DNA from: Candidatus Omnitrophota bacterium
GTDB lineage: Bacteria; Hinthialibacterota; Hinthialibacteria; Hinthialibacterales; Hinthialibacteraceae
DNA: 64,000 nt
Assembly: GCA_013177805.1 (NCBI GenBank)
Contig: JABLXU010000021.1
Span: forward strand, 1-64,000
Direction: 5' to 3'
The position numbers and the translations under genes are program-made. A model generated the notes under the pieces. It searched no databases and was not told the origin of the DNA. It worked only from the letters and a program-made list of their open reading frames with translations. Shown in pieces: positions 27,264 through 37,904 of the stretch (its first letter is position 1; each line of letters starts with the position of its first letter).

Positions 27264-28382
27264 ATGAGAATGATGAAGAAATCGTTGCCAATGCGCTGTT
27301 TGGCAGGAGGGATCCTTCTAGGGATAGCCTTTGGTCTGATCCCAGTCAGCGGTGCCTTTGCTCAAGATGCGCCCATCACCCGGGATGAAAAAGGCGAACT
27401 GACCAAGGAACAATTGAATCAAATCATCGAACAAAAGAAAAACGCGAAGGAAGGCCCATATCAGATCCTGCTGCAAGTCATTATTTTCGAAGTATTTCTG
27501 CGTAACGAAGACAAGATCGGTTTCTTGTATGATATTCTGGGCGAAGTGGGAGAATTCCGCGGGACCAACCTGGCCGGTGATCCGGTGGTCGAAAGTGATT
27601 TAAGTGTCTTAGGCAGCGGCAACCGGAACGAACTCCTGCCCGCTGGCGCGAACATCGTGACCAACATTTTTGAAGGCGACGAGGGCCGGGTGGAGGCGAT
27701 TTTCCAAGCCTTGGCCGAAGACCAAAAAGTCACGGTGCACGCCAATCCCAATCTATTGACCCTGGAAGGCGTCCCCGCCCGTCTCGAGAACGTGGAGGAT
27801 GTCCCGTTCCTGGAACGGCAGGTGGTGGGCGAGAGCGAAACCTTCACCACCGAGTTCCGCAACACCGGCGTTTCCCTGGAAATGACACCCACGGTCGAAT
27901 TCGGCGAGATGGATGTCCTGCGCGAAAGGCCGTTTATCTGGCTGGATGTCACGGCCAACCTTTCCAATGTCTCCCGGTACCGTGAAGAAGAAGGATTCAC
28001 CCAGCCGATCCTGGATAGCCGGAATTATCACAGCCGCCTGTGCGTGCGCGCCGACCAGCGGGTGATCATCGGCAGCCATTACCGCGATCAACAGACCAAC
28101 CAGATGCGGGGGATACCCATCCTCAAAGATATTCCCGTCATGGGGCGGCTGTTCAAGGGCACGAGTGACACCAACCGGATTTCGCAACTGTACGTCATTA
28201 TCAAACCCACCTTGCTGGATCTATACGGTCAACCGGTCGCTGGGGAGTCGGCGGGCGATCCCGAACTCGATGCCAAGAAAATCCGGGAACTGTTGGATGA
28301 GCGATCCAAGGAAATCAATACCAAAACCAGCCCCTTCGAAAATTTCCGGGAACTCTTCATCGACCGGACTTCACCGCAATGA
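27264..28382 (+). CDS. Short secretin-like protein (type II/III secretion family), first of a pair
   Basis: 372 residues when started at the ATG that opens a normal signal peptide (MRMMKKSLPMRCLAGG..., ending SGAFAQ); a frame with 22 more residues exists but its spacing to AAGGGG is too short. Residues ~50-140 are an N-terminal region without recognisable N0/N1 domains. The secretin core follows: HANPNLLTLEGVPARLE, FRNTGVSLEMTPTVEF, RVIIGSHYRDQQTNQ and the signature GIPILKDIPVMGRLF, then ISQLYVIIKPTLLD. It probably forms or lines an outer-membrane ring. The unusual point is its short length and its pairing with another such gene. Confidence 0.78.
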   Translation: MRMMKKSLPMRCLAGGILLGIAFGLIPVSGAFAQDAPITRDEKGELTKEQLNQIIEQKKNAKEGPYQILLQVIIFEVFLRNEDKIGFLYDILGEVGEFRGTNLAGDPVVESDLSVLGSGNRNELLPAGANIVTNIFEGDEGRVEAIFQALAEDQKVTVHANPNLLTLEGVPARLENVEDVPFLERQVVGESETFTTEFRNTGVSLEMTPTVEFGEMDVLRERPFIWLDVTANLSNVSRYREEEGFTQPILDSRNYHSRLCVRADQRVIIGSHYRDQQTNQMRGIPILKDIPVMGRLFKGTSDTNRISQLYVIIKPTLLDLYGQPVAGESAGDPELDAKKIRELLDERSKEINTKTSPFENFRELFIDRTSPQ

Positions 28383-28417
28383 CAAATGGATTGTTGGAAG
28401 AGAGCGAGTGAGAGACG

Positions 28418-29596
28418 ATGAGCTTACGAATCCGGAACCTGGATAAATGCCGCCACCCCGGACCCCGCTGGATCCCTTGGCTTCTCCTGGGATTGGGCGG
28501 ATTCATCCCGGCGGCCTGGGGACAAGGCCCCCGCCCGGTCATCGAAATCTCGGCGGATATCTACGAATACCGGCTGGACGGCGAAAAACAGCTGGGCATT
28601 TTCTACCAATACAACCGCCAATCCGGCTCCATTCAGAACAGCGACATTTTCTTGCCGGGGAGCGAAAACGTAAAAGAAAAGGCCATTGGCGCCCTCGATA
28701 TCTCAGGCAGTTTCGCCAAACTTTCCTACGGCACCATCGACTACAACATTAAAACCGCCATTGAAGAAGGGCGGGCGACCGTGATCAGCAACCAACGGCT
28801 GATCACCGCCGATGGCGAAACCGCCAACATCACCGCCGGTGAATCGGTCCCCATCACGGTGCTCTCGATGATGGGCAATATCACCAAACTGCAGACCCAA
28901 TACCGCCCTGCGGGTATTAAACTGATCGTCACGCCCCGCATCTTCCGGGATGATTTGATCATCATGAACCTTGAAATCGAATCCAGCGAAATTGCCCGGA
29001 TCACCACCTTCGATCGCGGCGACCGGAAACGCTATGAACTGCCCGTCATTACCAAGCGGAATATCAAAACGGTCGTCTGCGTGCCATCTTCGCAAAAACT
29101 GTATATCGGCGGCCTCTACACGGACAGTTCGGGTGACATGACCCGCAAGGTTCCTATCGTGGGGGATTTGCCCGGTATCGGCTTCTTCCTGCGGGGTTTC
29201 AACAAGAAACGCCGTTTGTCCGAGACGATTTTCCACATCACCCCAGTCATCCGGCTTCCCGGCGAGGGCATTGAGGTTGAGTCGGCCGTGTTCGAGGAAC
29301 TGCTGCAACCCAATAACACCCAGGAACCAATCAAATCTCCCCCCGGGCCAAATCCCACGGTCAGCCATGGGGGAGACGCGGATGCCGCAGCGGAATCCAC
29401 TGATAATCAACCGGCGGATTTCACCATAGAATCCGCTTCACCTACACCGGATTATCCTTCCACCTCGAATCCGGCGGCCGCCGGAGATTCATTCGCGGCC
29501 CAGGAGCCGCCAACTGCCCAAACTGCTTCCCGGACCAAGAGTCCGCCGCAATCCAACCGCGGTTCGGCCATCAATAAATGGCGTTTCAACAATTGA
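28418..29596 (+). CDS. Short secretin-like protein, second of a pair
   Basis: 392 residues. Signal peptide at the N-terminus (WLLLGLGGFIPAAWGQ region). Secretin core features are ATVISNQRLITADGETANI, YRPAGIKLIVTPRIF, KLYIGGLYTDSSGD and the signature KVPIVGDLPGIGFFL, then ETIFHITPVIRL. A Pro/Ser/Ala-rich tail of about 90 residues follows. It lacks the large periplasmic N domains of PilQ/GspD. It starts 35 bases after the preceding secretin-like gene and differs clearly from it in sequence, so the two might build a mixed ring. Confidence 0.78.
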   Translation: MSLRIRNLDKCRHPGPRWIPWLLLGLGGFIPAAWGQGPRPVIEISADIYEYRLDGEKQLGIFYQYNRQSGSIQNSDIFLPGSENVKEKAIGALDISGSFAKLSYGTIDYNIKTAIEEGRATVISNQRLITADGETANITAGESVPITVLSMMGNITKLQTQYRPAGIKLIVTPRIFRDDLIIMNLEIESSEIARITTFDRGDRKRYELPVITKRNIKTVVCVPSSQKLYIGGLYTDSSGDMTRKVPIVGDLPGIGFFLRGFNKKRRLSETIFHITPVIRLPGEGIEVESAVFEELLQPNNTQEPIKSPPGPNPTVSHGGDADAAAESTDNQPADFTIESASPTPDYPSTSNPAAAGDSFAAQEPPTAQTASRTKSPPQSNRGSAINKWRFNN

Positions 29597-29703
29597 GCAG
29601 AGCGGTTTGGGGGTACGGAGACCCTGGAAAGGGTGACATTCATCTTTTTCTAATATCGTGAAAGTAATGTTAGGGGATTTTTCTTTTGGCTACTCTTGCT
29701 TCT

Positions 29704-29719
29704 ATAGCTATGAATATGA
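29704..29719 (+). promoter_or_regulatory. ATAGCTAT box upstream of the exported protein at 29829
   Basis: ATAGCTAT at 29704-29711, extended as ATAGCTATGAAT, is identical over 12 bases to the box at 50563 in the cytochrome locus. It overlaps a possible core promoter (TTGGCT at 29686, 17 bases, TATGAA at 29709). Confidence 0.45.
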
Positions 29720-29828
29720 TAAATTGATTTACCGATTCCATTTCAGGACAGATTCTTGAAATGGATATGGGTGAATTCCGGGAGAACCCTGAATTCCAAC
29801 ATGGTTTCATGGCAAAAGGAGAGACAAC

Positions 29829-30959
29829 ATGATAAGGCAAACCGCTTGGATCCTTGTATTCGGATTGGCCATGGCGACAATGGTCAGCGCGCAAGAACAA
29901 CGAGTCAATATCACGAGTTTTGAGGAGGAAGATTTTACCTGGCAATGGACCGGCGGAAACATTCAGTATTCCGGGGTTGAAGAAAATCCGGGGGGTGTGG
30001 CGGCCGCGGATGGGAATTACGTCTTGGTGGTTGTGTATGACAATCGAGGCTCGACATGGCAATACACGAACATGTCATTTCCCATCGGGTCCGTAGATTT
30101 GACGGGAATGAGGGAAATCCGCATGTCGGTCTTCTTCACCGAACAATGCCAGGGAAATCTGAGCATGCGGTTGGATTTGGCCAGCGGCAACATCCTGGGA
30201 ATGGCTTATGCGCCTTCCAAGGGCCAGTGGCATGAGTTGGTGTTTCCGATTGACCGCAAATTGTCGGAAAGCGACTTCATTAAATCCATCAATTGGTTTG
30301 GGGGCTTTTTTGCTCCGGAAACCGGAACCAACAGCGGGGAAGTTTATATCGATAACATCTACGGGATTCGGCCGGCTGGTACCCCCGAAGTGGAAGAAGT
30401 ATTGATTTACGGTTTCAACGAGGCCGATCCTGGAACTGGAGAACCCGCCGGCTGGACGGTAGGTGCCGAAGGCCACATTCCTCCTGAGTTGGGAACTGGA
30501 GATGTCACGCCCAAGGAAGGCAACAATTACATGGTGATGTGGACTGGCCCGGGGTATGTTTGGAGCGTACAAACCACGAATGCCCTGGCGGCGTTCAACC
30601 GGTGGCCGGATGTCAAGGAAGTCCTGTTCGATGTATACGTAGGTGATCCCATCGCGAGTGGATGGCTGCAATCACGGATCGATATCACTTCGAATATCAC
30701 AGGGAGCGGTGTGGATGACGCCTACACAAGCACCCGGGAAATCGGATACGCCGACGCCACCAGCAATTGGAAAGAATTGCTCTACGAAGTAGACATGACA
30801 CCGCACTTGGCCAACATCGCGGATCCCAATGGCTGGCTGCGGATCCGGATCAGCACGAACAACGACGCCAATAACGATCTGGATAAACGGGTGTTTGTTG
30901 ATAATTTCCGGGTCGCGGTCGCCAAAAGTACGGATGTGACGGATTGGATGTGCTACTAA
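29829..30959 (+). CDS. Secreted protein with two beta-sandwich (carbohydrate-binding-like) domains
   Basis: 376 residues with a clear signal peptide ending VSAQ near residue 22. Two similar-looking halves follow: ~23-190 (FEEEDFTWQWTGGNIQYSG ... LTGMREIRMSVFF ... GEVYIDNIYGI) and ~200-370 (FNEADPGTGEPAGWTV ... VKEVLFDVYVGD ... VFVDNFRVAV). Each carries the pattern of galactose-binding-like or family CBM sandwiches, with the VxIDNI/VFVDNF strand near the end. GGAG precedes the start. The upstream box matches the one found at the cytochrome genes, so its expression may follow the same signal. No enzyme domain is present. Confidence 0.6.
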   Translation: MIRQTAWILVFGLAMATMVSAQEQRVNITSFEEEDFTWQWTGGNIQYSGVEENPGGVAAADGNYVLVVVYDNRGSTWQYTNMSFPIGSVDLTGMREIRMSVFFTEQCQGNLSMRLDLASGNILGMAYAPSKGQWHELVFPIDRKLSESDFIKSINWFGGFFAPETGTNSGEVYIDNIYGIRPAGTPEVEEVLIYGFNEADPGTGEPAGWTVGAEGHIPPELGTGDVTPKEGNNYMVMWTGPGYVWSVQTTNALAAFNRWPDVKEVLFDVYVGDPIASGWLQSRIDITSNITGSGVDDAYTSTREIGYADATSNWKELLYEVDMTPHLANIADPNGWLRIRISTNNDANNDLDKRVFVDNFRVAVAKSTDVTDWMCY

Positions 30960-31020
30960 GAAGCCCGCTGCCGGTTTTTCCCGATGTAGTAAAATATGGT
31001 GAAAGAATTGGTTTGATTGA

Positions 31021-31053
31021 AAACACCACTGAACCTCCGGTGGTGTTTTTTTA
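31021..31053 (+). terminator. Rho-independent terminator
   Basis: AACACCAC at 31022-31029 pairs with GTGGTGTT at 31040-31047, followed by a run of T. It ends the secreted protein gene and lies just before the convergent gene. Confidence 0.85.
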
Positions 31054-31080
31054 TGGGGGGAATTTCCGTTATTTCTTCAA

Positions 31081-32328
31081 TCAAGGCCGTTTCCAGCTCT
31101 TATTTTGATCCATCACGCCTTGATCCCGGAAGCATCCAAATAGAATCCCAATAAAACACCAGGAAAAGTAATGGGTGTGAATGTTATAAATCATCGAAGA
31201 GGCAGCAAGCATGACCAGACTCACAATAGCCGCCCGCATAAACCGTTTTTCGTCAGAACTCAGGTGAGGAACACATCGGGCATCATACCACCCCGCAAAA
31301 AGCAACCCCAAGATCCAACTGAATGCCAGTACACCTAAGATTCCACTCTCTGCCAGGATGAGAAGCAATGTGGAACCGGGACTTCCTATGGATCCTGCAG
31401 TTTCGGGGTACGCCCAGCGTACGTAAGATTCATACTGGCCGGGACCGGTACCCAAAAAAGGATGCGTTGACCAAATGCCTAAGGCCGATAATCCGCTTTC
31501 CGCGAAATTGGAAGTGCCTTGGTCAGGCAGCCAGGGCTGGATCGACTTCCACATTCCAAAATCATGCCCCTGCAATCCATGCAACAGCCCCACGGCGGCT
31601 AGGGGGGCCAGCCATAATAGCATTTCACGGTTCATCAAACGGGCGATTCCGCACAGCAACACGGTAAACAGCAGTAAAAGAGCTTCCCTCCCTGGTCCGG
31701 TCATCCAACTGATCCACAGAATCGATAAGAACACTCCCGTCCAAAAACCCTCCTCCCGGGAAGTTTGCGCTTTGTGAAAGGCCAGGAGGACAAACGGAGT
31801 CATCCAGGAGAGAAATACCACGAAATAACCGCTTTCAGTAAAACCTGCCTGGACCGGGACGGGGGAATCCCTGGTACTCAACCAAACTTGAATCAATGCC
31901 AGGGCAAGAGCCGCCAATACCGAAGCCCGAAAGGGAAATGTCACATAAGGGTTTGAATTGGGTTGGGGCCAATACAAACCGATGAAATAAGCGGCCGCCG
32001 CATAACCGAGCCATGTTCCGATTTCCTTCAAGGCGGCAAGGGGGTGGATACAGATAAGGCCCGAGAAGAGAAAAGTAACCAGCAGAAAAACAAGTGCGGC
32101 CAACCATTCGCGATGGATTTGCCGGGACAGCATCAACCGGAGCAGGGCGCTGCATAAAAATACAATGAGCACCGCCGCCGGCAATGGGACATCCGCCCCG
32201 AATGCCGGAATCCGCCCCACTTCGATCGTGCTCATAAAAACGAGCACGCTGATCCCTAATATGGGGAACGCGGCAAACACGGCCGTCGAGACGGTCATTA
32301 CTAGCAAGAGAATCAGGTTCCAAATCAT
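31081..32328 (-). CDS. O-antigen ligase/polymerase-like membrane protein
   Basis: 415 residues with about ten hydrophobic segments, a large periplasmic loop with LGIWSTHPFLGTGPGQYESY, and aromatic residues before it. The motif HPFLGTGPG is the typical Wzy_C/WaaL loop sequence. It probably joins or polymerises polysaccharide on the outer face of the inner membrane, in line with the glycosyltransferase genes near 13-17 kb, although it is not adjacent to them. Whether it is a ligase (WaaL) or polymerase (Wzy) cannot be decided from sequence. Confidence 0.8.
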   Translation of the reverse strand: MIWNLILLLVMTVSTAVFAAFPILGISVLVFMSTIEVGRIPAFGADVPLPAAVLIVFLCSALLRLMLSRQIHREWLAALVFLLVTFLFSGLICIHPLAALKEIGTWLGYAAAAYFIGLYWPQPNSNPYVTFPFRASVLAALALALIQVWLSTRDSPVPVQAGFTESGYFVVFLSWMTPFVLLAFHKAQTSREEGFWTGVFLSILWISWMTGPGREALLLLFTVLLCGIARLMNREMLLWLAPLAAVGLLHGLQGHDFGMWKSIQPWLPDQGTSNFAESGLSALGIWSTHPFLGTGPGQYESYVRWAYPETAGSIGSPGSTLLLILAESGILGVLAFSWILGLLFAGWYDARCVPHLSSDEKRFMRAAIVSLVMLAASSMIYNIHTHYFSWCFIGILFGCFRDQGVMDQNKSWKRP

Positions 32329-32654
32329 TACGGGTTCAAGGAAATCGACTCCTGGGATAGTCTAGTGAAACGGTCAGATTGTCAACCTGGCGCAATTCCT
32401 ATTTTGATCAGGATGCCTTCAGGCCATTTTGGCGCATCCCGGCCTGGATCCACAAGACGTTTTGGCGGAATTCAGGATATCGCTCCAATTGTATGGTTAT
32501 AATAAAGTCTTGATAAACAAATAGATAGGAGAAAACCGACTTCTGGCAGAGCCGCTTGGGCCTCTTTGGCATTCTCATTGCTCTAATGATGTCGAGGCAA
32601 ATAAAAAGCCTATCTCTTACATGTTCAGTGGATTATAGAAAGGAGTTTCGGGTC
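32329..32654. other. Promoter region of groES-groEL
   Basis: About 326 bases between the divergent O-antigen ligase-like gene and groES. It contains an exact TATAAT at 32498-32503 without a convincing -35 element. No CIRCE inverted repeat is visible, so heat-shock control by HrcA is not indicated. Confidence 0.5.
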
Positions 32655-32942
32655 ATGGCAGTAAAGCCACTCGGAGACAGGGTTCTCGTAAAACGGTTGG
32701 AAGAAAAAGAGGAGAAAAAAGGGGGAATCATCATTCCGGATACAGCCAAGGAAAAACCCCAGGAAGCGGAAGTGATTGCTGTCGGTCCCGGCCGGCGCGG
32801 TGAGGATGGCAAACACATCCCCATCGAACTCAAGAAGGGAGATAAGGTGCTGGTCAGTAAATACGGGGGAACCGATGTGAAAATCAATGGGGAAGAGCAT
32901 GTCATTCTGCGGGAAGACGATATCCTGGCGGTGGTGGAGTAA
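32655..32942 (+). CDS. groES: Co-chaperonin GroES
   Basis: 95 residues, starting at [14 protein letters not shown] with AAAGGAG nine nt upstream; a longer frame exists but lacks support. Conserved features are the mobile loop [29 protein letters not shown] and [17 protein letters not shown]. It caps the GroEL chamber during ATP-driven protein folding. groEL follows after 77 bases in the standard operon. Confidence 0.98.
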   Translation: MAVKPLGDRVLVKRLEEKEEKKGGIIIPDTAKEKPQEAEVIAVGPGRRGEDGKHIPIELKKGDKVLVSKYGGTDVKINGEEHVILREDDILAVVE

Positions 32943-32992
32943 GTGAACTTTCCAACCCCCATTCACATCGTGGGTCTTTCGAAACCAAGTAG

Positions 32993-34663
<1,671 letters not shown>

Positions 34664-34720
34664 TCATCGCCTGGCAGCCTGGACAATCTTGGTTTTGCCA
34701 CCACAAACCACCCAATCTCC

Positions 34721-34749
34721 AAAGCCGTCTGGTTCAGACGGCTTTTTTC
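34721..34749 (+). terminator. Rho-independent terminator of groES-groEL
   Basis: Perfect 10-bp stem: AAGCCGTCTG at 34722-34731 and CAGACGGCTT at 34735-34744, a 3-nt loop, then a T run. Confidence 0.92.
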
Positions 34750-34752
34750 TTT

Positions 34753-35108
34753 GTGCGCCCGGCAGGGCGCGTCGACTTGGAGGTGCAAGTCCTCTACAGA
34801 CCCGACAGGGGGAACTGTTAGCCGGACGGCAAGGGCGTCCACCGCGAGGTGGAGTCTGAAGGAAGCCGCAGGCAAACCGCTGGCCCGACGAACAGAAATC
34901 GCATACGAGACGTGCAGGCCGGATGAGAAGGCGAATATTTTCAAAGTCCCATACCTGTACGGAAGGCATGCCCGTATATGCGGCGGACATAAGCGGGAAG
35001 GTCGATGCGCATTACCCGGGGAGGTCTGTCCATATGACACGCTTTTGATTAGAGGCGGCATATCCCTCCATTCCGTACGAACCATCAGGGTTACACCGGA
35101 CAACAGAA
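34753..35108 (+). mobile_element. Group II intron 5' remnant (domain I region), lacking reverse transcriptase and 3' end
   Basis: Begins GTGCGCCCGGCAGGGCGC, the conserved 5' boundary form GTGCG of group II introns, directly after the groEL terminator. It continues with segments conserved in domain I of bacterial group II introns: CTTGGAGGTGCAAGTCCTC, GTTAGCC, AAGGGCGTCCACC, GGTGGAGTCTGAAGGAAGCC, GAACAGAAATCGCATA, then TTACCCGGGGAGGTCTG and GGGTTACACCGGACAACAGA, which normally precede the intron-encoded LtrA-type protein. No reverse transcriptase gene, domain V or domain VI follows; glgP begins at 35196. It is therefore a truncated, non-mobile copy. No gene is supported in the whole interval 34664-35195. 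Confidence 0.8.
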
Positions 35109-35195
35109 GGTTGTATAAATGGATAATATCCAGGAAAACCGGTTGGCTGATCCGAACACAAATTCACTCCCTGGCCCGCAGAGAGGAACTCTGGG

Positions 35196-37751
35196 ATGAA
35201 AATTCGATCCTTTTACGTGACTCCCACCCTGCCCGATGAATTGAAGGCGCTCAAAGACATCGCCATGAATTTATGGTTTTCGTGGAACTGGGAAGCGGTC
35301 CGGCTATTTATCCGTATTGATGCCGATTTGTGGGAAAAAGTTTACCAAAACCCGGTGGCCATGCTTGGCCAGGTCCCCCAATCCCGTTACAAACAATTGG
35401 CCCAGGATGACAGTTTCGTGGCCAATGTGGAACGGGTTTACAGAGATATGCAGGAGTACATGGACCAGAAAAAATGGTTCCTGCGCGCGTATGAAGACCG
35501 TAAGACGATGCAGGTCGCCTATTTCTCCTGTGAATACGGCCTGGATGAGGGATTGCCTATCTATTCCGGCGGCCTGGGAGTGCTCTCCGGTGACCATTTG
35601 AAATCCTGCTCGGATTTGGGCATTCCCTTGGTGGGCGTGGGTTTGCTCTACCGGCAGGGCTATTTCCGGCAGCGGCTTAATTCGGATGGCTGGCAGATGG
35701 AAGAGTATCCCGAAAATGACTGGTACAACATGCCGGTCACCCTCGAAACCGATGAAAAAGGGGACCCACGCCTGATCACCGTGGAGATGGGCGATCATCC
35801 GGTCAAAGCTCAAATCTGGCGGGTTCAGGTGGGTACCACGCGGCTTTATTTGCTGGATACGAATTTCGATCTCAACGACCCCTGGGCGCGGGAAATCACG
35901 ACCCAGCTGTATGGCGGTGACCGGGACATGCGCCTCCGCCAGGAATTGCTGCTGGGCATTGGAGGAGTCCGGGCTTTGCGGGCGCTAGGCATCGCGCCCA
36001 CTGTGTTTCATCTCAACGAAGGCCATTCGGCGTTTCTGATCTTAGAACGGATCCGGGAAATCATGAAATCCCAAGGGATCTCGTTCTTCGAGGCCCGCGA
36101 AGCGGTCCGGCAATCCAATGTGTTCACCACGCACACGCCGGTCCCCGCCGGCAACGAGCAATTTGATTCTCATCTCCTGAAAAAATATTTAGAAAAATCC
36201 ATCCGGGACCTGGGGATTGGTTGGGATCAGTTTCTGGATTTCGGCCGTGTGAATCCCCGCGATGAAAACGAGCCGTTCGGCATGACGGTTTTTGCCTTGC
36301 GTTTCGCTTCCTTCCGCAATGGGGTAAGTGAATTGCACGGTCAGGTATCGCGCGCCATGTGGCGGGGGATCTGGCCCAGTGTCCCGGTCAATGAAATCCC
36401 CATCACACATATCACCAACGGTATTCATACCCGCACGTGGCTGAGCCACGATATGGAGAGCCTGTTTGAATCCTACCTAGGCCCCCGGTTCTCCCAAAAA
36501 CCATGGGAATTCGATGTATGGGAGCGGATCAATCAAATCCCGGGGATCGAATTGTGGCGGACGCATCAGCGGCGGCGCGAGCGTCTGGTCTTTTTCGCCC
36601 GCAAGCGGCTCCGGATTCAGATGCAACGGCGCAACGCGAAGCAATCGGAAATCGCGGCGGCCGAGGAGGTTCTCAATCCGCACGCCCTGACCATCGGTTT
36701 CGCCCGCCGGTTCGCGGCCTACAAGCGCGCTTTGCTGCTCTTCCATGACATGCAACGTCTAGCGAAGTTGCTGAGCAATCCCGACCGTCCGATTCAAATT
36801 CTCATCGCCGGTAAAGCGCATCCCCAGGACAATCCCGGCAAGGAAATCATCAAGAACATCATCCATAACATCCGGGAGGAGCCGTTCCGTTCCCGGATTG
36901 TTTTTCTGGAGGATTACGACATCAATGTTGCCCGTTATCTAGTCCAGGGTGTGGATGTGTGGCTCAACACGCCCCGCCGCCCTCTGGAAGCCTCGGGCAC
37001 CAGCGGGATGAAGGTGGCCGCCAACGGAGGATTGAATGTCAGCATTCTGGATGGCTGGTGGTGTGAAGGATTCTCGACCGATACCGGCTGGGCCATCGGG
37101 CGCGGAGAAGAATACAAGGATCCTGTTTACCAGGACGAGGTGGAAAGCCAGGCGTTATACGACTGCCTCGAAAACGAAGTGATCCCCACTTTTTTCGATC
37201 GCGATTCCACTGGCCTGCCCCGCGAATGGGTGAACAAGATGAAAACCTCCATGCGCATCCTGGGAGCCTACTTCAACACCCACCGCATGTTGCAAGAATA
37301 CACGGAGAAACTGTACCTGCCTGCCCACCTGGTCGGTCAACGGATGGCAATGGAATCCTGCAAGTACGCCAAAGCCTTGGCCGCCTGGCGGAAACGAATC
37401 CGCGATATGTGGGGTCAGGTCTCCATCCAGAAGGTGGAATCTTCCATCACCAATTCGGTCCTGCACGTGAACGACGTCCTGACGCTGAACATCGAGGCTT
37501 CCCTTGGCCACCTGACCCCGGACGACGTCGTGGTGGAAGTGCTTTGTGGTTCCTTGAACTCCCGGGGCGAGCTGGAAAATCACGTTTTATACCAAACCGA
37601 CTTTGTCGGTCCCGTGCGGGATGATGTCTATTCCTTCAAGGTGGACATTCACTGCCATGAAAGCGGGCGGCATGGCTACGTGGTCCGGATCCGTCCCTTC
37701 CATCCCGATTTGATCCGCAACTTTTCTATCGAATACGTGACCTGGGGGTAA
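35196..37751 (+). CDS. glgP: Alpha-glucan (glycogen/maltodextrin) phosphorylase
   Basis: 851 residues, GT35 family. The N-terminal ~100 residues are the DUF3417-type region of the short phosphorylases (LWFSWNWEAVRLF). The catalytic core includes AYFSCEYGLDEGLPIYSGGLGVLSGDH (in parts), VFHLNEGHSAF, FTTHTPVPAGNEQF, ITHITNGIHTRTW, GFARRFAAYKRA and the pyridoxal-phosphate lysine region ASGTSGMKVAANGGLN. It releases glucose 1-phosphate from glycogen or maltodextrin in the cytoplasm. AGAGGA precedes the ATG by 8 nt. The intron remnant lies immediately upstream. Confidence 0.95.
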   Translation: MKIRSFYVTPTLPDELKALKDIAMNLWFSWNWEAVRLFIRIDADLWEKVYQNPVAMLGQVPQSRYKQLAQDDSFVANVERVYRDMQEYMDQKKWFLRAYEDRKTMQVAYFSCEYGLDEGLPIYSGGLGVLSGDHLKSCSDLGIPLVGVGLLYRQGYFRQRLNSDGWQMEEYPENDWYNMPVTLETDEKGDPRLITVEMGDHPVKAQIWRVQVGTTRLYLLDTNFDLNDPWAREITTQLYGGDRDMRLRQELLLGIGGVRALRALGIAPTVFHLNEGHSAFLILERIREIMKSQGISFFEAREAVRQSNVFTTHTPVPAGNEQFDSHLLKKYLEKSIRDLGIGWDQFLDFGRVNPRDENEPFGMTVFALRFASFRNGVSELHGQVSRAMWRGIWPSVPVNEIPITHITNGIHTRTWLSHDMESLFESYLGPRFSQKPWEFDVWERINQIPGIELWRTHQRRRERLVFFARKRLRIQMQRRNAKQSEIAAAEEVLNPHALTIGFARRFAAYKRALLLFHDMQRLAKLLSNPDRPIQILIAGKAHPQDNPGKEIIKNIIHNIREEPFRSRIVFLEDYDINVARYLVQGVDVWLNTPRRPLEASGTSGMKVAANGGLNVSILDGWWCEGFSTDTGWAIGRGEEYKDPVYQDEVESQALYDCLENEVIPTFFDRDSTGLPREWVNKMKTSMRILGAYFNTHRMLQEYTEKLYLPAHLVGQRMAMESCKYAKALAAWRKRIRDMWGQVSIQKVESSITNSVLHVNDVLTLNIEASLGHLTPDDVVVEVLCGSLNSRGELENHVLYQTDFVGPVRDDVYSFKVDIHCHESGRHGYVVRIRPFHPDLIRNFSIEYVTWG

Positions 37752-37904
37752 AACAGCCCGGCGGACTTCCTATCCCAGGCCTGAGAGAGATGATGTATGA
37801 TTTGGAAATTCTGCATTGTTTCGATTCTCTTCCTGTGTGGATTTCCAAAACATCCGGAAAAATGACTTTATATCATTGGATCTTCTTTTCCATCCGCGAA
37901 AACC

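Noticed and set aside
32329-32654. Search for a CIRCE heat-shock operator before groES
   Set aside because: No TTAGCACTC/GAGTGCTAA repeat is present.
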